Shown here: positions 36,056 to 45,828 of the stretch, piece after piece
How positions within the stretch are numbered: the first letter of the stretch is position 1
Layout: each line of letters starts with the position of its first letter
NCBI RefSeq assembly: GCF_900101885.1
Contig: NZ_FNAN01000029.1
Coordinates: forward strand, 43,119-107,118
DNA: 64,000 bases
Direction: 5' to 3'
DNA from: Dyadobacter soli
GTDB taxonomy: Bacteria; Bacteroidota; Bacteroidia; Cytophagales; Spirosomataceae
Made by a program: the position numbers and the translations under genes
Notes under the pieces: model-generated
Seen by the model: only the letters and a program-made list of their open reading frames with translations
What the model was told of the DNA's origin: nothing
The model's database searches: none

Positions 36056-37954
36056 TTACCAACCTGCATTCTGCCAATCGGCCCCGGTGATGGAGCGGAG
36101 GCGGTTTGCTTCGTTGAGCGGGATCGGTACCCACAGGAATTTGTTGGAGTAATTCTTGCGCTCGGTCGCACGCACATTGCGGCGCGCGTAGCTGAATGAG
36201 CCGTCGGCATTGCGGGTGATTTCCATAGCAGTTACCCAACGGTCCGTTTTCGCCAGATCATCGGCCGGTTTCAACCATCGCCGGAGATCGAAATAGCGGT
36301 TTTCTTCCATCGCAAGTTCCACTCTTCTCTCGGCACGAATGCGTTTGATCAGGTCCGCTTTCGACAGCGACGCGGGTAATGCAGGCATTCCGGCGCGGGT
36401 ACGAATCTCGTTCACGGCTTTGGCGGCGTCGGCGAGTTGTCCGGCCTCCGCGGCGGCTTCTGCGAAGTTGAGGATCACTTCCCCCAGCCGAAAGAGTTTC
36501 CAGTTGGCCCCGGCAATAGGATTATCGCCGCCGGAGTTGGGATGCAGGAATTTTCGCTCGTAGTAGCCCGTGCGCGTAGCCCGGCGCGTGCTCGGGTGAA
36601 TGCCGGTTTGCGGCTCGTTTTTATAGGTAGCAATTACGCGCGTCCGGTTACCGATCGGCGCAGGATAATTCTCAAACGATTCCGGCGCTTCGGCGAAGTT
36701 CCACATGGCTTTTCTTTTGGAACCATTGTAATAAATAGAAGCATAAAACCGCGGATCGCGCTTGGCATAAGGGTTTTTCGGGTCGTAGGTTTTGTTGGCG
36801 GCATTGTAATTCGGCTGCAAATGCTGGTCGTCGGCATAAGGTTTGTCCAGATCGAGTACAGGCTGGCCGTCGATGGTTTCGTACGCGTCCACGAGCTCCT
36901 GTGTCGGGCAGGTGCCTGATTTGTAGCCGTCCTGCGAACCGATACCGTCGATGTTCCAGATGTTGCCCTGGTTTTCGCGACTCTGGTAAATGGTTTCCCT
37001 ATCCACCGGGTTCGGCGCGTACTTCATGGTTTGAGTGAAATACTCATTGTAAAGCGCCGTTTTCTCATTCTTGTCGGGCCCCAGGAATGCAACGTCCGAC
37101 AAATACGTCTGCGGCAGATTCACTTTGTTGTACAGTTCGTAGCCGTTCGTCCGCAGGTTTTCCAGGGATGTTTTGTTCACGTGGTAAGCCTCCTGCCAGT
37201 AATCCTGGCCTGCATTGTTCAGCGGGCTCGCCGCAAATAGGATCATTTTGGCCTTGATCGCCTCGGCCATCGCTTTGTGCACGCGGCCGCCTTCGCTTTC
37301 GGTGGTAATGCGCCAGGGCAGTTCGGCGGTGCCCAATGCCACGTCGCAATCCTCCATGATGAACTTCACGAGCTCGTAGTAGCTCGCTTTGGTCACCGTC
37401 GAAAAGTCCTGCTGGAAGTCGTAAGGTTCGCGCTCGATCGGCAGCACGGCACCGAACCATTTCAAGAGTTCGGAATAATAATAAGCGCGGAGCAAATGCG
37501 CCTCCGCTTTCCAACGGGCGCGATCGGCCGGGTTGCGGACGGTGGCTTTGTCGATGCGGCTGATAAACAGCGTGCAGTTGCGGATCGCGCTCCAATACCG
37601 GGCCCAGTATTCTCCATTACCGCCCTCGGAACTGATATTTGTGACCGGGTGGTTGCCTGCGGAGGCGTCACCATTGTACATCCGTCCGGACATAATCCAT
37701 GATTCCGCTTCGGCATCGGTATCCCAGCTTTCGTCGCTCCAATTCACCGGCCCGCGGCTCCAAAAGAAGTAGCGCGTGCCTTTTACGGGGATATTGGCGT
37801 AGCAGCTGTTCAGGAATGCGCCGGTTTTGTCGTTGTCGGTGAAAATCTCGTCCATCGTCAGCTTGCCGTCGGGCGCCATATCCAGCACATCTTTGCAGGA
37901 CGTGGCCGTGAGCATCGCCAGTATCAATGCATATCGTAAAGCTCTCATTTTCAT
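36056..37954 (-). CDS. SusD/RagB-like outer-membrane lipoprotein, first pair
   Basis: The 632-residue protein has a lipobox LTATSC (Cys 20) and the family N-terminus APDGKLTMDEIFTDND. The helical core includes WKAEAHLLRAYYYSELLKWF, and the C-terminal signature RAERRVELAMEENRYFDLRRW is present. It follows the STN-containing SusC by 12 bp and is the glycan-binding lid of that pair. Sequence similarity to the second SusD is moderate, so the two pairs probably arose by an older duplication or take different substrates. Confidence 0.92.
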   Translation of the reverse strand: MKMRALRYALILAMLTATSCKDVLDMAPDGKLTMDEIFTDNDKTGAFLNSCYANIPVKGTRYFFWSRGPVNWSDESWDTDAEAESWIMSGRMYNGDASAGNHPVTNISSEGGNGEYWARYWSAIRNCTLFISRIDKATVRNPADRARWKAEAHLLRAYYYSELLKWFGAVLPIEREPYDFQQDFSTVTKASYYELVKFIMEDCDVALGTAELPWRITTESEGGRVHKAMAEAIKAKMILFAASPLNNAGQDYWQEAYHVNKTSLENLRTNGYELYNKVNLPQTYLSDVAFLGPDKNEKTALYNEYFTQTMKYAPNPVDRETIYQSRENQGNIWNIDGIGSQDGYKSGTCPTQELVDAYETIDGQPVLDLDKPYADDQHLQPNYNAANKTYDPKNPYAKRDPRFYASIYYNGSKRKAMWNFAEAPESFENYPAPIGNRTRVIATYKNEPQTGIHPSTRRATRTGYYERKFLHPNSGGDNPIAGANWKLFRLGEVILNFAEAAAEAGQLADAAKAVNEIRTRAGMPALPASLSKADLIKRIRAERRVELAMEENRYFDLRRWLKPADDLAKTDRWVTAMEITRNADGSFSYARRNVRATERKNYSNKFLWVPIPLNEANRLRSITGADWQNAGW

Positions 37955-37966
37955 ATTACGGCGCTG

Positions 37967-40900
37967 TTAGAAAGTGATATTCAAACCGAAATTGGCCATT
38001 TTGGTCACCGGGTAACCCAGCGAAGCATCGTTCTCGGGGTCGAGGTGGCCCATTTTCAAATGCGCCCAGGTGAAGTAATTCTGCGCGCTCACGTACACGC
38101 GCATCTTGCTCACGCCCACGGCCTTCAATGCGCCCGCGGGCAACGTGTAGCCGAGTACGAGGTTTTTCAGGCGGGTAAACGAGCGGTTCATCACGAAAAA
38201 GTCGTTCGCCGTGTGGTTGGTATTACTGTGCGTACTGAGGGCGGGGTAAGTGATCTTCTCTCCGGCGGCATACCGTTCGGGTGTCCAGGCTGTTTTGTGG
38301 TAATCAAAATAAGTCCCCCGGATAATGTACTCATACACCCCTTGCTGCTGATAATTGCTCGAATATTTACCTACCCCCTGAAAGAATGTCGTCAGGTCGA
38401 AACCCTTGTACTCGAATGTGAGGGAGAGACCGTAAATCACGCGGGGAATGTTGGAATAGCCGATAGGCGCCTGGTCCTTGTCGTTGATCACACCGTCCTT
38501 GTTCAGATCAATGTATTTGAAATCGCCGACGCGCGGTTCGCCGAAACCGTAAGTGGTTGTTTTGAGGTAACTGTCCAGCTCTTCCTTTGAATTGAAATAC
38601 CCATTCCCATTGCTGTAATCGATCTTGTACCCCCACGACTGGTTGAGCGAAAAGCCGGTGGAACGATAGCGGTAGGCATAAGTTTCGTCCCGGACCGATT
38701 CGTCGAGGAACTTCACGGTGTTGTGGTTGTAGCCGTAATTCCCGGAAACCATGATTTTGAAATCTTTCGAAAGCGCCTTGTTGTAGGATAATTCGAGTTC
38801 AAAACCCTTGTTATCCACCAAACCCATATTCACTTTTGGAATGCTGCCCAGCGGCACGCCCTGGAATTCGGGCACTGTACCGCGGGAGATCAGGATATTG
38901 CTCCGGCGCTCTTTGAATACATCCACGGACAGGTTGAGGTCGCGCAAAACCTGCAAATCGAGGCCGTAATTCTGCTTTTTGGCGATTTCCCAGGTGATAT
39001 TCGGGTTGCCGAGCAGCCCCTGGTTGACCGTTTGGCCTAAACCTAAACTGGGTAACGGCCCGCCGCTTCCCAAAGTAATGTCGCTCTGGTACAGAAACCG
39101 CGCGCTGCCCATTTTGTCATTCCCCACCTTACCATAGGAAGCCCGCAGTTTCAGATTGGTGATGAAACGGTTGTTTTTCAAAAAATTCTCATTGCTGATC
39201 ACCCAACCGGCCGAGAATGCGGGGAAAAAGCCGTACCGATGCCCCGGTGCGAACTGCTCGGAGCCATTGTAGCCCATATTGATCTCGGCCAGATAGCGCT
39301 CATCGTAGCCGTAGGTAGCCCGCGCGGCCACCCCCAGCACATTGAACGGGATCTCGCCATTCTGCGTCTCCCAGGTATCGCGCTGGCCGAGGATCATACC
39401 CGTCGCATCGTGCCTGCCAAACGCCCGGGCGTAGTTAATGGAGCCTTGCATATTGATGTTATAGCGGGAATCGGCGCTTTTCGAGAGGGAAAGCAGCGTT
39501 TCGTCCGAGCGCTTCACGGCGTAGCTCAGTTTGTCGTTCACCATATCCACTTCGGCCAGGTAAAGCCTTTCCGACTTTCTCCCCTGCATCGCCGTGGTGG
39601 CTTTGGAATCATACGAAAGCATTCCTTTCAGGCTCAAACCTTTGGTAACCACACTACTCAAATCCCATTCGGCACCGAACGAGGCATTCAGGTTCGAACG
39701 CACTTCGTTGCGGGCGCCCATGCGGTTCATGATCTCGAACGCGGAACGGTCCATATAACCCGGATCGACGATCTGGCCCGGCGCCACGCCGAAGCCGTCG
39801 ATGGTGGTGGGGCCGGGGGTAATGGGCAGGATCGTTTGCGCCTGGTAAATGAGGTCGCTCATCATCCAGCCGGTGTCGCTATCGCCGTAAAGCCACGCGG
39901 CGGGCATATTCACCTGCTCGATGTAGCTGCCGATATTCAGGAACGATTTCAGCGAATTGGTCACCTTGTAATCGAGGTTCGCGCGGAAGTTGTATCGGTC
40001 CATTTTAGCAGCCGGATCGTAGCCCAGCACCGATTTCGGCTCCGTATTGAGGTTACCACCCTGGTGCAGGTAGCCTCCATTCACGAAGTACGAGACCTTG
40101 TCGGTACCGCCGGTCACGTTCATGTTCACGCGCGTCTGCGGTGCGTAACGCGAGATGTATTCGCGGTAATAGTCGTGGTCGGGATAAATGTATTTCCTCA
40201 CCATCGCTTTCCTGGCATAATCGGGGTCGTTCGGGTCGAGGCCGGCGAGCGGGTTGGCGTATTTGGCCATTATTTCGTCCGAAAAAGGCAGGGGTGTAAT
40301 ACCGTCGTTTTTGGAAGCCTCGTTGCGCAGGGCCATGTATTCGAGCGAATGCAGGCGCTCCGGCTCGCGTGTGAAAGAGGAGAAACTCTGCTCGGCATTG
40401 ATGGTGAGTTCATTCTTGCCTGCACTGCCGCGTTTGGTGGTGATCAGGATTACGCCGTTTGCACCCCTTACGCCGAAAACGGCGGTCGCGGAGGCGTCTT
40501 TGAGAATGGAGACAGAGGCCACTTCGCTGGCATCGAGCGTGCGGATGTTGTCGCGCGGGACGCCGTCGATAAGGATCAGCGGGCTGCGGCCGTTGGTGGT
40601 GGCTGCGCCGCGGAGGTACATCGTGGCGTCATCGCGTCCCGGCTGGCCCCCACCCGATTGGATGGAGGTCAGGCCCGGTAAGCGCCCCGACAAAGAGTTG
40701 GCCAAGCTTGCTGATGAACTCTGCTGCAATACTTCCGACGTGACCGACGATACCGAGCCGGTCACTGATACCTTTTTTTGCTCGCCGAAACCTACGACGA
40801 CCACTTCTTCCAATGCTTTTTCATCGACTTTCAGGGTAATATCGAGGCTGGTGGCATTGCCGAGCTGTATTTCCTGACTGATATACCCCACAAAACTGAA

Positions 40901-41464
40901 TATCACAATGTCCTTATCGTTCGGCACCGAAAGCTGGTAAACGCCCTCGATATTGGTGGAAGTACCTACCGTCGTGCCTTTCACCACCACGCTCGCACCG
41001 GGGATCGGCTCGCCCTTTTCGTCGAGCACTTTGCCGGTGATTTCGCGGTCTGCGCCGTTGGGAACGGTGTTTCCGATGGACTCTGTTTTGAGAGAGGTTT
41101 TCTTTTCTGCTGCTTTTCTGAGCAATATCGTTTTCCTGGAAACCTTGTATTCAATGCCCAGCGGGCCGAGCAGCGTTTCGAGCACGGTGTCGAGGCGCTG
41201 GTTCTGGTAATCGAGCGTTACCTTGCGTTCGGCGTGGATTACCTCGGCGCTGTAAATGAAGCGTACCTTGGTTTGCCCTTCTATTTTTTCCAGCACTTTT
41301 TCCATATCCATATCAGTAACGGATATTGTTATACGCTGACTTAAAATTTCCTGCGCGCGCAGGTCTTTGGCCAGCGAGAGCTGCACACAGAGCATCCAGA
41401 GCAAACACGGGGCAATGCTGATTTTCATGATCGGCCAAATGATCTCCTTGTAATGTTTTCCCAT
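37967..41464 (-). CDS. SusC/RagA TonB-linked transporter with STN signalling domain, first pair
   Basis: From ATG 41464 the protein has 1165 aa. After the signal region (to about residue 38) there is an STN domain (about 45-120: QRITISVTDMDMEKVLEKI and LGIEYKVSRKTILL). A carboxypeptidase-like domain (ITGKVLDEKGEPIPGASVVV), the SusC marker EEVVVVGFGEQKK, a plug (LSGRLPGL, MYLRGAA, LILIDGVPRD) and the barrel, ending GLNITF, follow. The STN domain is the part that contacts FecR-type anti-sigma factors when substrate is bound. FecR and the ECF sigma gene lie directly upstream, matching a trans-envelope switch. Confidence 0.94.
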   Translation of the reverse strand: MGKHYKEIIWPIMKISIAPCLLWMLCVQLSLAKDLRAQEILSQRITISVTDMDMEKVLEKIEGQTKVRFIYSAEVIHAERKVTLDYQNQRLDTVLETLLGPLGIEYKVSRKTILLRKAAEKKTSLKTESIGNTVPNGADREITGKVLDEKGEPIPGASVVVKGTTVGTSTNIEGVYQLSVPNDKDIVIFSFVGYISQEIQLGNATSLDITLKVDEKALEEVVVVGFGEQKKVSVTGSVSSVTSEVLQQSSSASLANSLSGRLPGLTSIQSGGGQPGRDDATMYLRGAATTNGRSPLILIDGVPRDNIRTLDASEVASVSILKDASATAVFGVRGANGVILITTKRGSAGKNELTINAEQSFSSFTREPERLHSLEYMALRNEASKNDGITPLPFSDEIMAKYANPLAGLDPNDPDYARKAMVRKYIYPDHDYYREYISRYAPQTRVNMNVTGGTDKVSYFVNGGYLHQGGNLNTEPKSVLGYDPAAKMDRYNFRANLDYKVTNSLKSFLNIGSYIEQVNMPAAWLYGDSDTGWMMSDLIYQAQTILPITPGPTTIDGFGVAPGQIVDPGYMDRSAFEIMNRMGARNEVRSNLNASFGAEWDLSSVVTKGLSLKGMLSYDSKATTAMQGRKSERLYLAEVDMVNDKLSYAVKRSDETLLSLSKSADSRYNINMQGSINYARAFGRHDATGMILGQRDTWETQNGEIPFNVLGVAARATYGYDERYLAEINMGYNGSEQFAPGHRYGFFPAFSAGWVISNENFLKNNRFITNLKLRASYGKVGNDKMGSARFLYQSDITLGSGGPLPSLGLGQTVNQGLLGNPNITWEIAKKQNYGLDLQVLRDLNLSVDVFKERRSNILISRGTVPEFQGVPLGSIPKVNMGLVDNKGFELELSYNKALSKDFKIMVSGNYGYNHNTVKFLDESVRDETYAYRYRSTGFSLNQSWGYKIDYSNGNGYFNSKEELDSYLKTTTYGFGEPRVGDFKYIDLNKDGVINDKDQAPIGYSNIPRVIYGLSLTFEYKGFDLTTFFQGVGKYSSNYQQQGVYEYIIRGTYFDYHKTAWTPERYAAGEKITYPALSTHSNTNHTANDFFVMNRSFTRLKNLVLGYTLPAGALKAVGVSKMRVYVSAQNYFTWAHLKMGHLDPENDASLGYPVTKMANFGLNITF

Positions 41465-41487
41465 AAGTAAAAAGGTTTTTAGTAATG

Positions 41488-42615
41488 CTATTCGCAACCT
41501 TCCGAGGTGACCGCCACGACGGTGCCGGGCGCCGATTCGCCGGGCGCCGAATCGCCGGCCGCCGGTCCGACCCGCATTTCGTACCGCGCATTCACGACTG
41601 CGCAGATGAGGTCGAGCTTTTCGTACACCGGCTCGTCGCCCAGTTTCGCCGTGAGTGTGCAATAAGCAATGGTTTTCGCGTCAAACTGAATATCGATACC
41701 GTAAGTTTGCTCCAATGCCGCGAATACCTCAGCCAATGGCGTACGCCGGAATTCGAAGTTCTGACTTTCCGCGGGCAGGTTCAGCAATACCGGCTTCTGC
41801 ACCGTTTTGGCAATCATATTCAGGCTTTTACGATTGAAAGTAACCTGTTCGTTCGGTTTCAAAATCAGCTTTTTACCCGCACCGGATTTGCTTTTCCCCT
41901 CATTTTCAAGCGCTGAAACTTCCACGACGCCCGTTTTTACCACCAGCTCCACATCTTCGTCATCATCATTGGCCTTAATGCTGAAACTCGTGCCTTTGAC
42001 TTTGGTAACCATCGAGCCCGCATACACGAAAAACGGTTGTTCCGGGTTTTTGACTACCTCAAAAAACGCCTCGCCGCGCAGCGTAACCTCCCGCCGGTCA
42101 GCTAAAAATGCCGCCGGATAACTGATCCGCGCATGTTTTTTGAGTATTACCGAGCTGCCGTCGGGCAGGTTCACAAGTTGTATGGCATGGGTTTCATTGT
42201 AAACTTCCAGTTCGTCGGGCTTGTCGCCATCGCGGAGGCCCGCTACGAAAGTTTGCAGGTTTTGAAGACTCTCCTTTTCCCTGAACAATGCCGTCACGAT
42301 GCCTAATGCAAGCAGCAGCATGGCCGCCATTTTGAGCCAATTACTTCTCCACCAAGGCAATGCGCGAAGCTTATCGTCCGGAATGGCATTCAGTATTTCA
42401 CTCACGCGTAGTTTCACTTCCGGCTCGGGCAATGCGTCGAGCTCCCCACGGACGGCCAGCAATATTTCGCGTGCCTGCTCGATGTTGGCAAGCTGACCGG
42501 GATTGTTCCGGACAAATTCTTTCCAGAAACCGTCCTGCTCGCCATGGTAAACCCAGCGCTGAAATGCCAGGTCGTCGAGCCAATCCTTCACCTGGAAGTG
42601 GCTGTAATTATTCAT
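41488..42615 (-). CDS. FecR-family anti-sigma factor
   Basis: The 375-residue protein has a cytoplasmic N-terminal region with DWLDDLAFQRWVY, one membrane segment at about 94-110, and a periplasmic FecR domain (QLVNLPDGSSVILKKHARI, REVTLRGEAFFEV). A C-terminal DUF4974-type domain follows (FEFRRTPLAEVFAALEQTYG). It should hold the ECF sigma factor inactive until the STN domain of SusC signals. It lies between sigma and susC. An odd feature is the Ala/Gly/Ser/Pro-rich tail encoded by a 15-bp tandem repeat near the 3' end. Confidence 0.92.
   Translation of the reverse strand: MNNYSHFQVKDWLDDLAFQRWVYHGEQDGFWKEFVRNNPGQLANIEQAREILLAVRGELDALPEPEVKLRVSEILNAIPDDKLRALPWWRSNWLKMAAMLLLALGIVTALFREKESLQNLQTFVAGLRDGDKPDELEVYNETHAIQLVNLPDGSSVILKKHARISYPAAFLADRREVTLRGEAFFEVVKNPEQPFFVYAGSMVTKVKGTSFSIKANDDDEDVELVVKTGVVEVSALENEGKSKSGAGKKLILKPNEQVTFNRKSLNMIAKTVQKPVLLNLPAESQNFEFRRTPLAEVFAALEQTYGIDIQFDAKTIAYCTLTAKLGDEPVYEKLDLICAVVNARYEMRVGPAAGDSAPGESAPGTVVAVTSEGCE
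41524..41568. repeat. 15-bp tandem repeat, three copies, in the 3' end of fecR
   Basis: Three units start at 41524, 41539 and 41554 (GCCGGGCGCCGATTC, one change in unit 2 and four in unit 3). On the minus strand they encode an (E/D)SAPG-type repeat just before the C-terminus of the FecR protein. A microsatellite-like expansion that keeps the frame is likely. Confidence 0.7.
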
Positions 42616-42701
42616 GGATTTTATTTAACTATTTGCTTTGATACGATGAGTAAGTCGCTTTCAAATAGTACCCACGGGTTTCAAAAAAATTTTCAAATTT
42701 T

Positions 42702-43301
42702 TCAGTACCAAGCGATTTCAGAGCACAACACCATGAAAATGGCTGCGTGCTGCCAGTATTCGCGCAGTTTCTGAATGCCGTATTGCAGGTAATTGGCCAC
42801 GGCCTGCCGTTGCAGCCCCATCACGGTCGCGATTTCTTCGTAGGACAGGTTTTCGTAGTATTTGAGGTAGAGGGCTTCTTTCTGGCGTTTGGGCAATGCG
42901 TCGATGGCTTGTTTCAGGCGGTGGCTTGTGAGCTGGTCGGTTTCCTGAATGATCCAATCGGATTCGGGCGAAATATCATCCTCCACATCGTCGTCGCGGA
43001 TATCGGAGAAAACGGATTGCCTGCGGATGCGGCGGATGAGGTTGTTCCGCAGCGATTGGAAGAGGTAGGGTTTGATGGCGGCAATGTAGCTGAGCGTTTC
43101 GCGTTTTTCCCAGATTTCGAGAAAAAGGTCCTGCAAACAGTCTTTGATCAGGTCGCGGTCGGGTGTGAAGCGCGTGCCGTAATGGTAGAGCGCGGCGTAG
43201 TTCAGCTCGGTGAGCTCGCCGAACGCACTTTTATCCCCCGCACAAAACTGCTGCCAGCGTGTGATCAGATAGGTTTCTGATGAACGTTCTGAATTTTTCA
43301 C
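42702..43301 (-). CDS. ECF RNA polymerase sigma factor (sigma-70 family)
   Basis: The 199-residue protein has region 2 (LIKDCLQDLFLEIWEKRE, PYLFQSLRNNLIRRIRR) and region 4 with a helix-turn-helix (LPKRQKEALYLKYYENLSYEEIA, then VANYLQYGIQKLREYW). It belongs to the Bacteroidota ECF group paired with FecR and SusC. It heads the chain sigma, fecR, susC, susD, susC, susD on the minus strand, with an 86-bp gap to fecR, and probably directs transcription of the genes that follow. Confidence 0.93.
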   Translation of the reverse strand: MKNSERSSETYLITRWQQFCAGDKSAFGELTELNYAALYHYGTRFTPDRDLIKDCLQDLFLEIWEKRETLSYIAAIKPYLFQSLRNNLIRRIRRQSVFSDIRDDDVEDDISPESDWIIQETDQLTSHRLKQAIDALPKRQKEALYLKYYENLSYEEIATVMGLQRQAVANYLQYGIQKLREYWQHAAIFMVLCSEIAWY

Positions 43302-43420
43302 AGGATCAGGAATAGTCAGCGGTCTGAAATACGCTCCTTGATGTCCGGGAAATGCCCGGCATCAATACGTAAATATCTGTACTGACTATCCCTTAACTAT
43401 CCTGCCCTGTCATGTTTTAT

Positions 43421-44659
43421 TTAAAAAATTTCTCCGATTTGGTCAATATTTACACCTAGCACCCTTTGCGCGATCGCATTCAGTGCCGCTTTGTCTCCTT
43501 CGAAATGGAACGTGCTTTGCCGGTGCGTGATCGCTTCGCCTTCTTTCAATGCCTTCACGGATGAGTTCGATTCCAGTTCGTAGAATGGGCCCATTTGCGT
43601 GCCGTCGGCCAGTTTGCCGTCGTTGTAGGCGTTCAACGCATCGCCATTATAGGGGTCTTCGTGCATTTCCCAGGTCGATTTCATGTACTGGCCCTGCGGG
43701 TCGAGATCGAATTGGATGATCGTAAGAATGCCTTTTTCGGCATCGTAGCTTCCCGCCACATTCCGGGCCGATTTGGGTGCAATACCGATTTTAGCGCGGT
43801 GTTTTCCATCGGCTTTCAGGAATAATACCGAGTCTTTTACAACGAGCCGGTCGGCTGGAATTTTACCGAAATAATCGTCGGTGATAAGTGGCTTTTCGGA
43901 TAATGCTTTGGAAAACGGCGCGATGATGGTCGTCTGGTCCGAAGGCCGGAACATCCCCAGCAGCCAGATACCCAGCATGCCGGTTTCGGGTTTCCAGGCC
44001 TCGTCTTTATTGGTAACTGAATTAATGGAGCGGTAAGCAACGGCTTTCACGCCGCTTAATGCATCCAGGCCGAGCAGGTTGGCGATATTTTTCTTTGTCA
44101 GCATTTGAATTTTCCGGCTGATCTCGATCACGAACATCTTGCCCGAATAATTCTCAATCATCGCATCGATCTCAAACTTCACCGAATGCGCATCCGATTC
44201 GACCGCTTTATAAGCCACGGTATCGATCAATGCAGGCGTCTGCCAGTTTTCAAAATCAAAGCTTTGCCCTTTTTTGAAATACACCGAAAACTGACCGCCC
44301 TCGGGTGACAGCCAGAAGCGCTCTTCCCCGCCAAAACCATTCATATGCGGCTGGTATTCGCCGCTTTCGATGAGTTTGTAGTTGATCCAGCCGTAGCTGT
44401 TGCCGCTATCGCCATTGGCTGTGCTGGTCATGACCCTGCCTTGAAAGGCTGGGTTAACGAGCGCCCTCGCGTCCGGATCATCGGGGGCGGTGAGTACGAT
44501 GGTTTCCTTATGTTTTTTCAGGAATGCGAGGTCATAGCCGAATGTACCGGCTGCCTGCGTTTGCGCTGTTTCCAATTTGTTCTTCTCGCTTTTATGGTCC
44601 GACGAACAGCCCGCAGCCGCCATTATCACTGCCAGTAACACCGGGTAATGCGCTTTCAT
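43421..44659 (-). CDS. Lipoprotein of the DUF6786 type
   Basis: The 412-residue protein has a lipobox AAAGCSS (Cys 18). The mature part contains ARALVNPAFQGRVMTSTA, GDSGNSYGWINYKLI and FGGEERFWLSPEGGQFSVYF, resembling the DUF6786 family, whose fold is probably related to aldose 1-epimerases (from memory, not checked). Its start lies 2 bp from the stop of the sugar symporter gene. A role in handling a sugar before uptake is inference from this coupling. Confidence 0.68.
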   Translation of the reverse strand: MKAHYPVLLAVIMAAAGCSSDHKSEKNKLETAQTQAAGTFGYDLAFLKKHKETIVLTAPDDPDARALVNPAFQGRVMTSTANGDSGNSYGWINYKLIESGEYQPHMNGFGGEERFWLSPEGGQFSVYFKKGQSFDFENWQTPALIDTVAYKAVESDAHSVKFEIDAMIENYSGKMFVIEISRKIQMLTKKNIANLLGLDALSGVKAVAYRSINSVTNKDEAWKPETGMLGIWLLGMFRPSDQTTIIAPFSKALSEKPLITDDYFGKIPADRLVVKDSVLFLKADGKHRAKIGIAPKSARNVAGSYDAEKGILTIIQFDLDPQGQYMKSTWEMHEDPYNGDALNAYNDGKLADGTQMGPFYELESNSSVKALKEGEAITHRQSTFHFEGDKAALNAIAQRVLGVNIDQIGEIF

Positions 44660-44661
44660 GG

Positions 44662-45744
44662 CTATTCTTTCAAATAGTTGCCATAACCGACGATCAGCAC
44701 GGACAGTACAATCACCAGGATACCGATGATGATCGAGGAAATGGTCTTTTTACTTACTCCTTTCCACTCTTTCAGGACTAGTCCCCACGAATTCGCTACC
44801 AGGATAATGAATGCCATGTGCAGGATCCACGAGCTCGGGCCGTTGCCTAACTTGCTCTCGCCCATGCCGTAGAAGAAGAATTGCAGGAACCAGGTAGTGC
44901 CGGCCAATGCGGAAAAAATATAGTTCGAAAGCAGCGGCGTCGAACTGTCGGTGTAGTTGCCGAAAGTTTTATTGCGTGAATTCAGGAGCATACACCAGAT
45001 GAAGTTGGTCGTAAGTCCGCCCCAGAGGATCACTACGTAGGTTACATTGTTTTGGAACAAAAATTCACCCTGCCCCGGATTTGCCGCTTTCCATATCTCG
45101 TTCGCTTCCTGCGCCATGATCTTGCCGGCGTCGATCCCGAATGCGAAACAAGCGCTGAGAATACCGGAAATAATCGATACTGTAAGCCCCAGGCCGATTT
45201 TGAACTCGGTATTATCCGCCGCTCCGTGGCCGGTTTTGCGTAAATCGGCGTCTTTCATCGCGCCCGCCTTACCGCAAATGATGATACCGATCACACACAC
45301 GAGCAAGCCGATGAGCACCCATTGCCCCCACGCATTGCCGAAAAGTATTGAAATGGTGTCCTTACCCGGCTCCGGGTTGAATTCATAGTAAATGGAGGGA
45401 ATCAAAGCGCCGAAAACCGAGCATAACCCGAGGATGATCGAGCTTCCTAGCGCGACGCCCAGGTAACGCACGCCCAGCCCGTACGTGAGGCCGCCTATGC
45501 CCCAGAGCACGCCGAAAAAGTAGGTCAGAAAGAGAATGTTGCCGTTGGTATGTGCGATGATTTCGGTATAACCCGGGATGGTGAGGTAAGCCGCGAGGGG
45601 CGGTACGATGAGCCAGGAAAACAACCCGCCGACGATCCAGTACGACTCCCAGGCCCAGCCTTTGACCTGCTTGTAGGGAATATAAAAACTGCCGGAGGCG
45701 AAGCCACCGATGAAATGGAAGATAACACCCAGAAGAGCTTGCAT
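44662..45744 (-). CDS. rhaT: L-rhamnose/proton symporter (RhaT family)
   Basis: The 360-residue inner-membrane protein has about ten hydrophobic segments and the RhaT opening GVIFHFIGGFASGSFYIPYKQVKGWAWE. Later segments such as LGSSIILGLCSVFGALIPSI and the C-terminal IIIGILVIVLSVLIVGYG fit the family. E. coli RhaT has 344 aa. It imports L-rhamnose, or a similar sugar, with protons. No rhamnose isomerase, kinase or aldolase gene is in the window, so the substrate could be another sugar. It is co-transcribed with the DUF6786-like lipoprotein. Confidence 0.85.
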   Translation of the reverse strand: MQALLGVIFHFIGGFASGSFYIPYKQVKGWAWESYWIVGGLFSWLIVPPLAAYLTIPGYTEIIAHTNGNILFLTYFFGVLWGIGGLTYGLGVRYLGVALGSSIILGLCSVFGALIPSIYYEFNPEPGKDTISILFGNAWGQWVLIGLLVCVIGIIICGKAGAMKDADLRKTGHGAADNTEFKIGLGLTVSIISGILSACFAFGIDAGKIMAQEANEIWKAANPGQGEFLFQNNVTYVVILWGGLTTNFIWCMLLNSRNKTFGNYTDSSTPLLSNYIFSALAGTTWFLQFFFYGMGESKLGNGPSSWILHMAFIILVANSWGLVLKEWKGVSKKTISSIIIGILVIVLSVLIVGYGNYLKE

Positions 45745-45828
45745 GAATATTTTTGAATTTTATCATGTAAGAGCGTTCCTCCGGCTATCTACTGCCAAAT
45801 GCGGCAAGTCTTTCGGGTTTTTGCCCGC

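Noticed and set aside
36024..36239. N-terminal extension of the second SusC gene
   Set aside because: It overlaps the 3' end of the first susD; the signal peptide begins at ATG 36023.
39239..40681. Long open frame of 480 codons opposite the STN-type susC
   Set aside because: It is antisense to a clear SusC gene, has no family resemblance, and such frames are common opposite GC-rich coding DNA.
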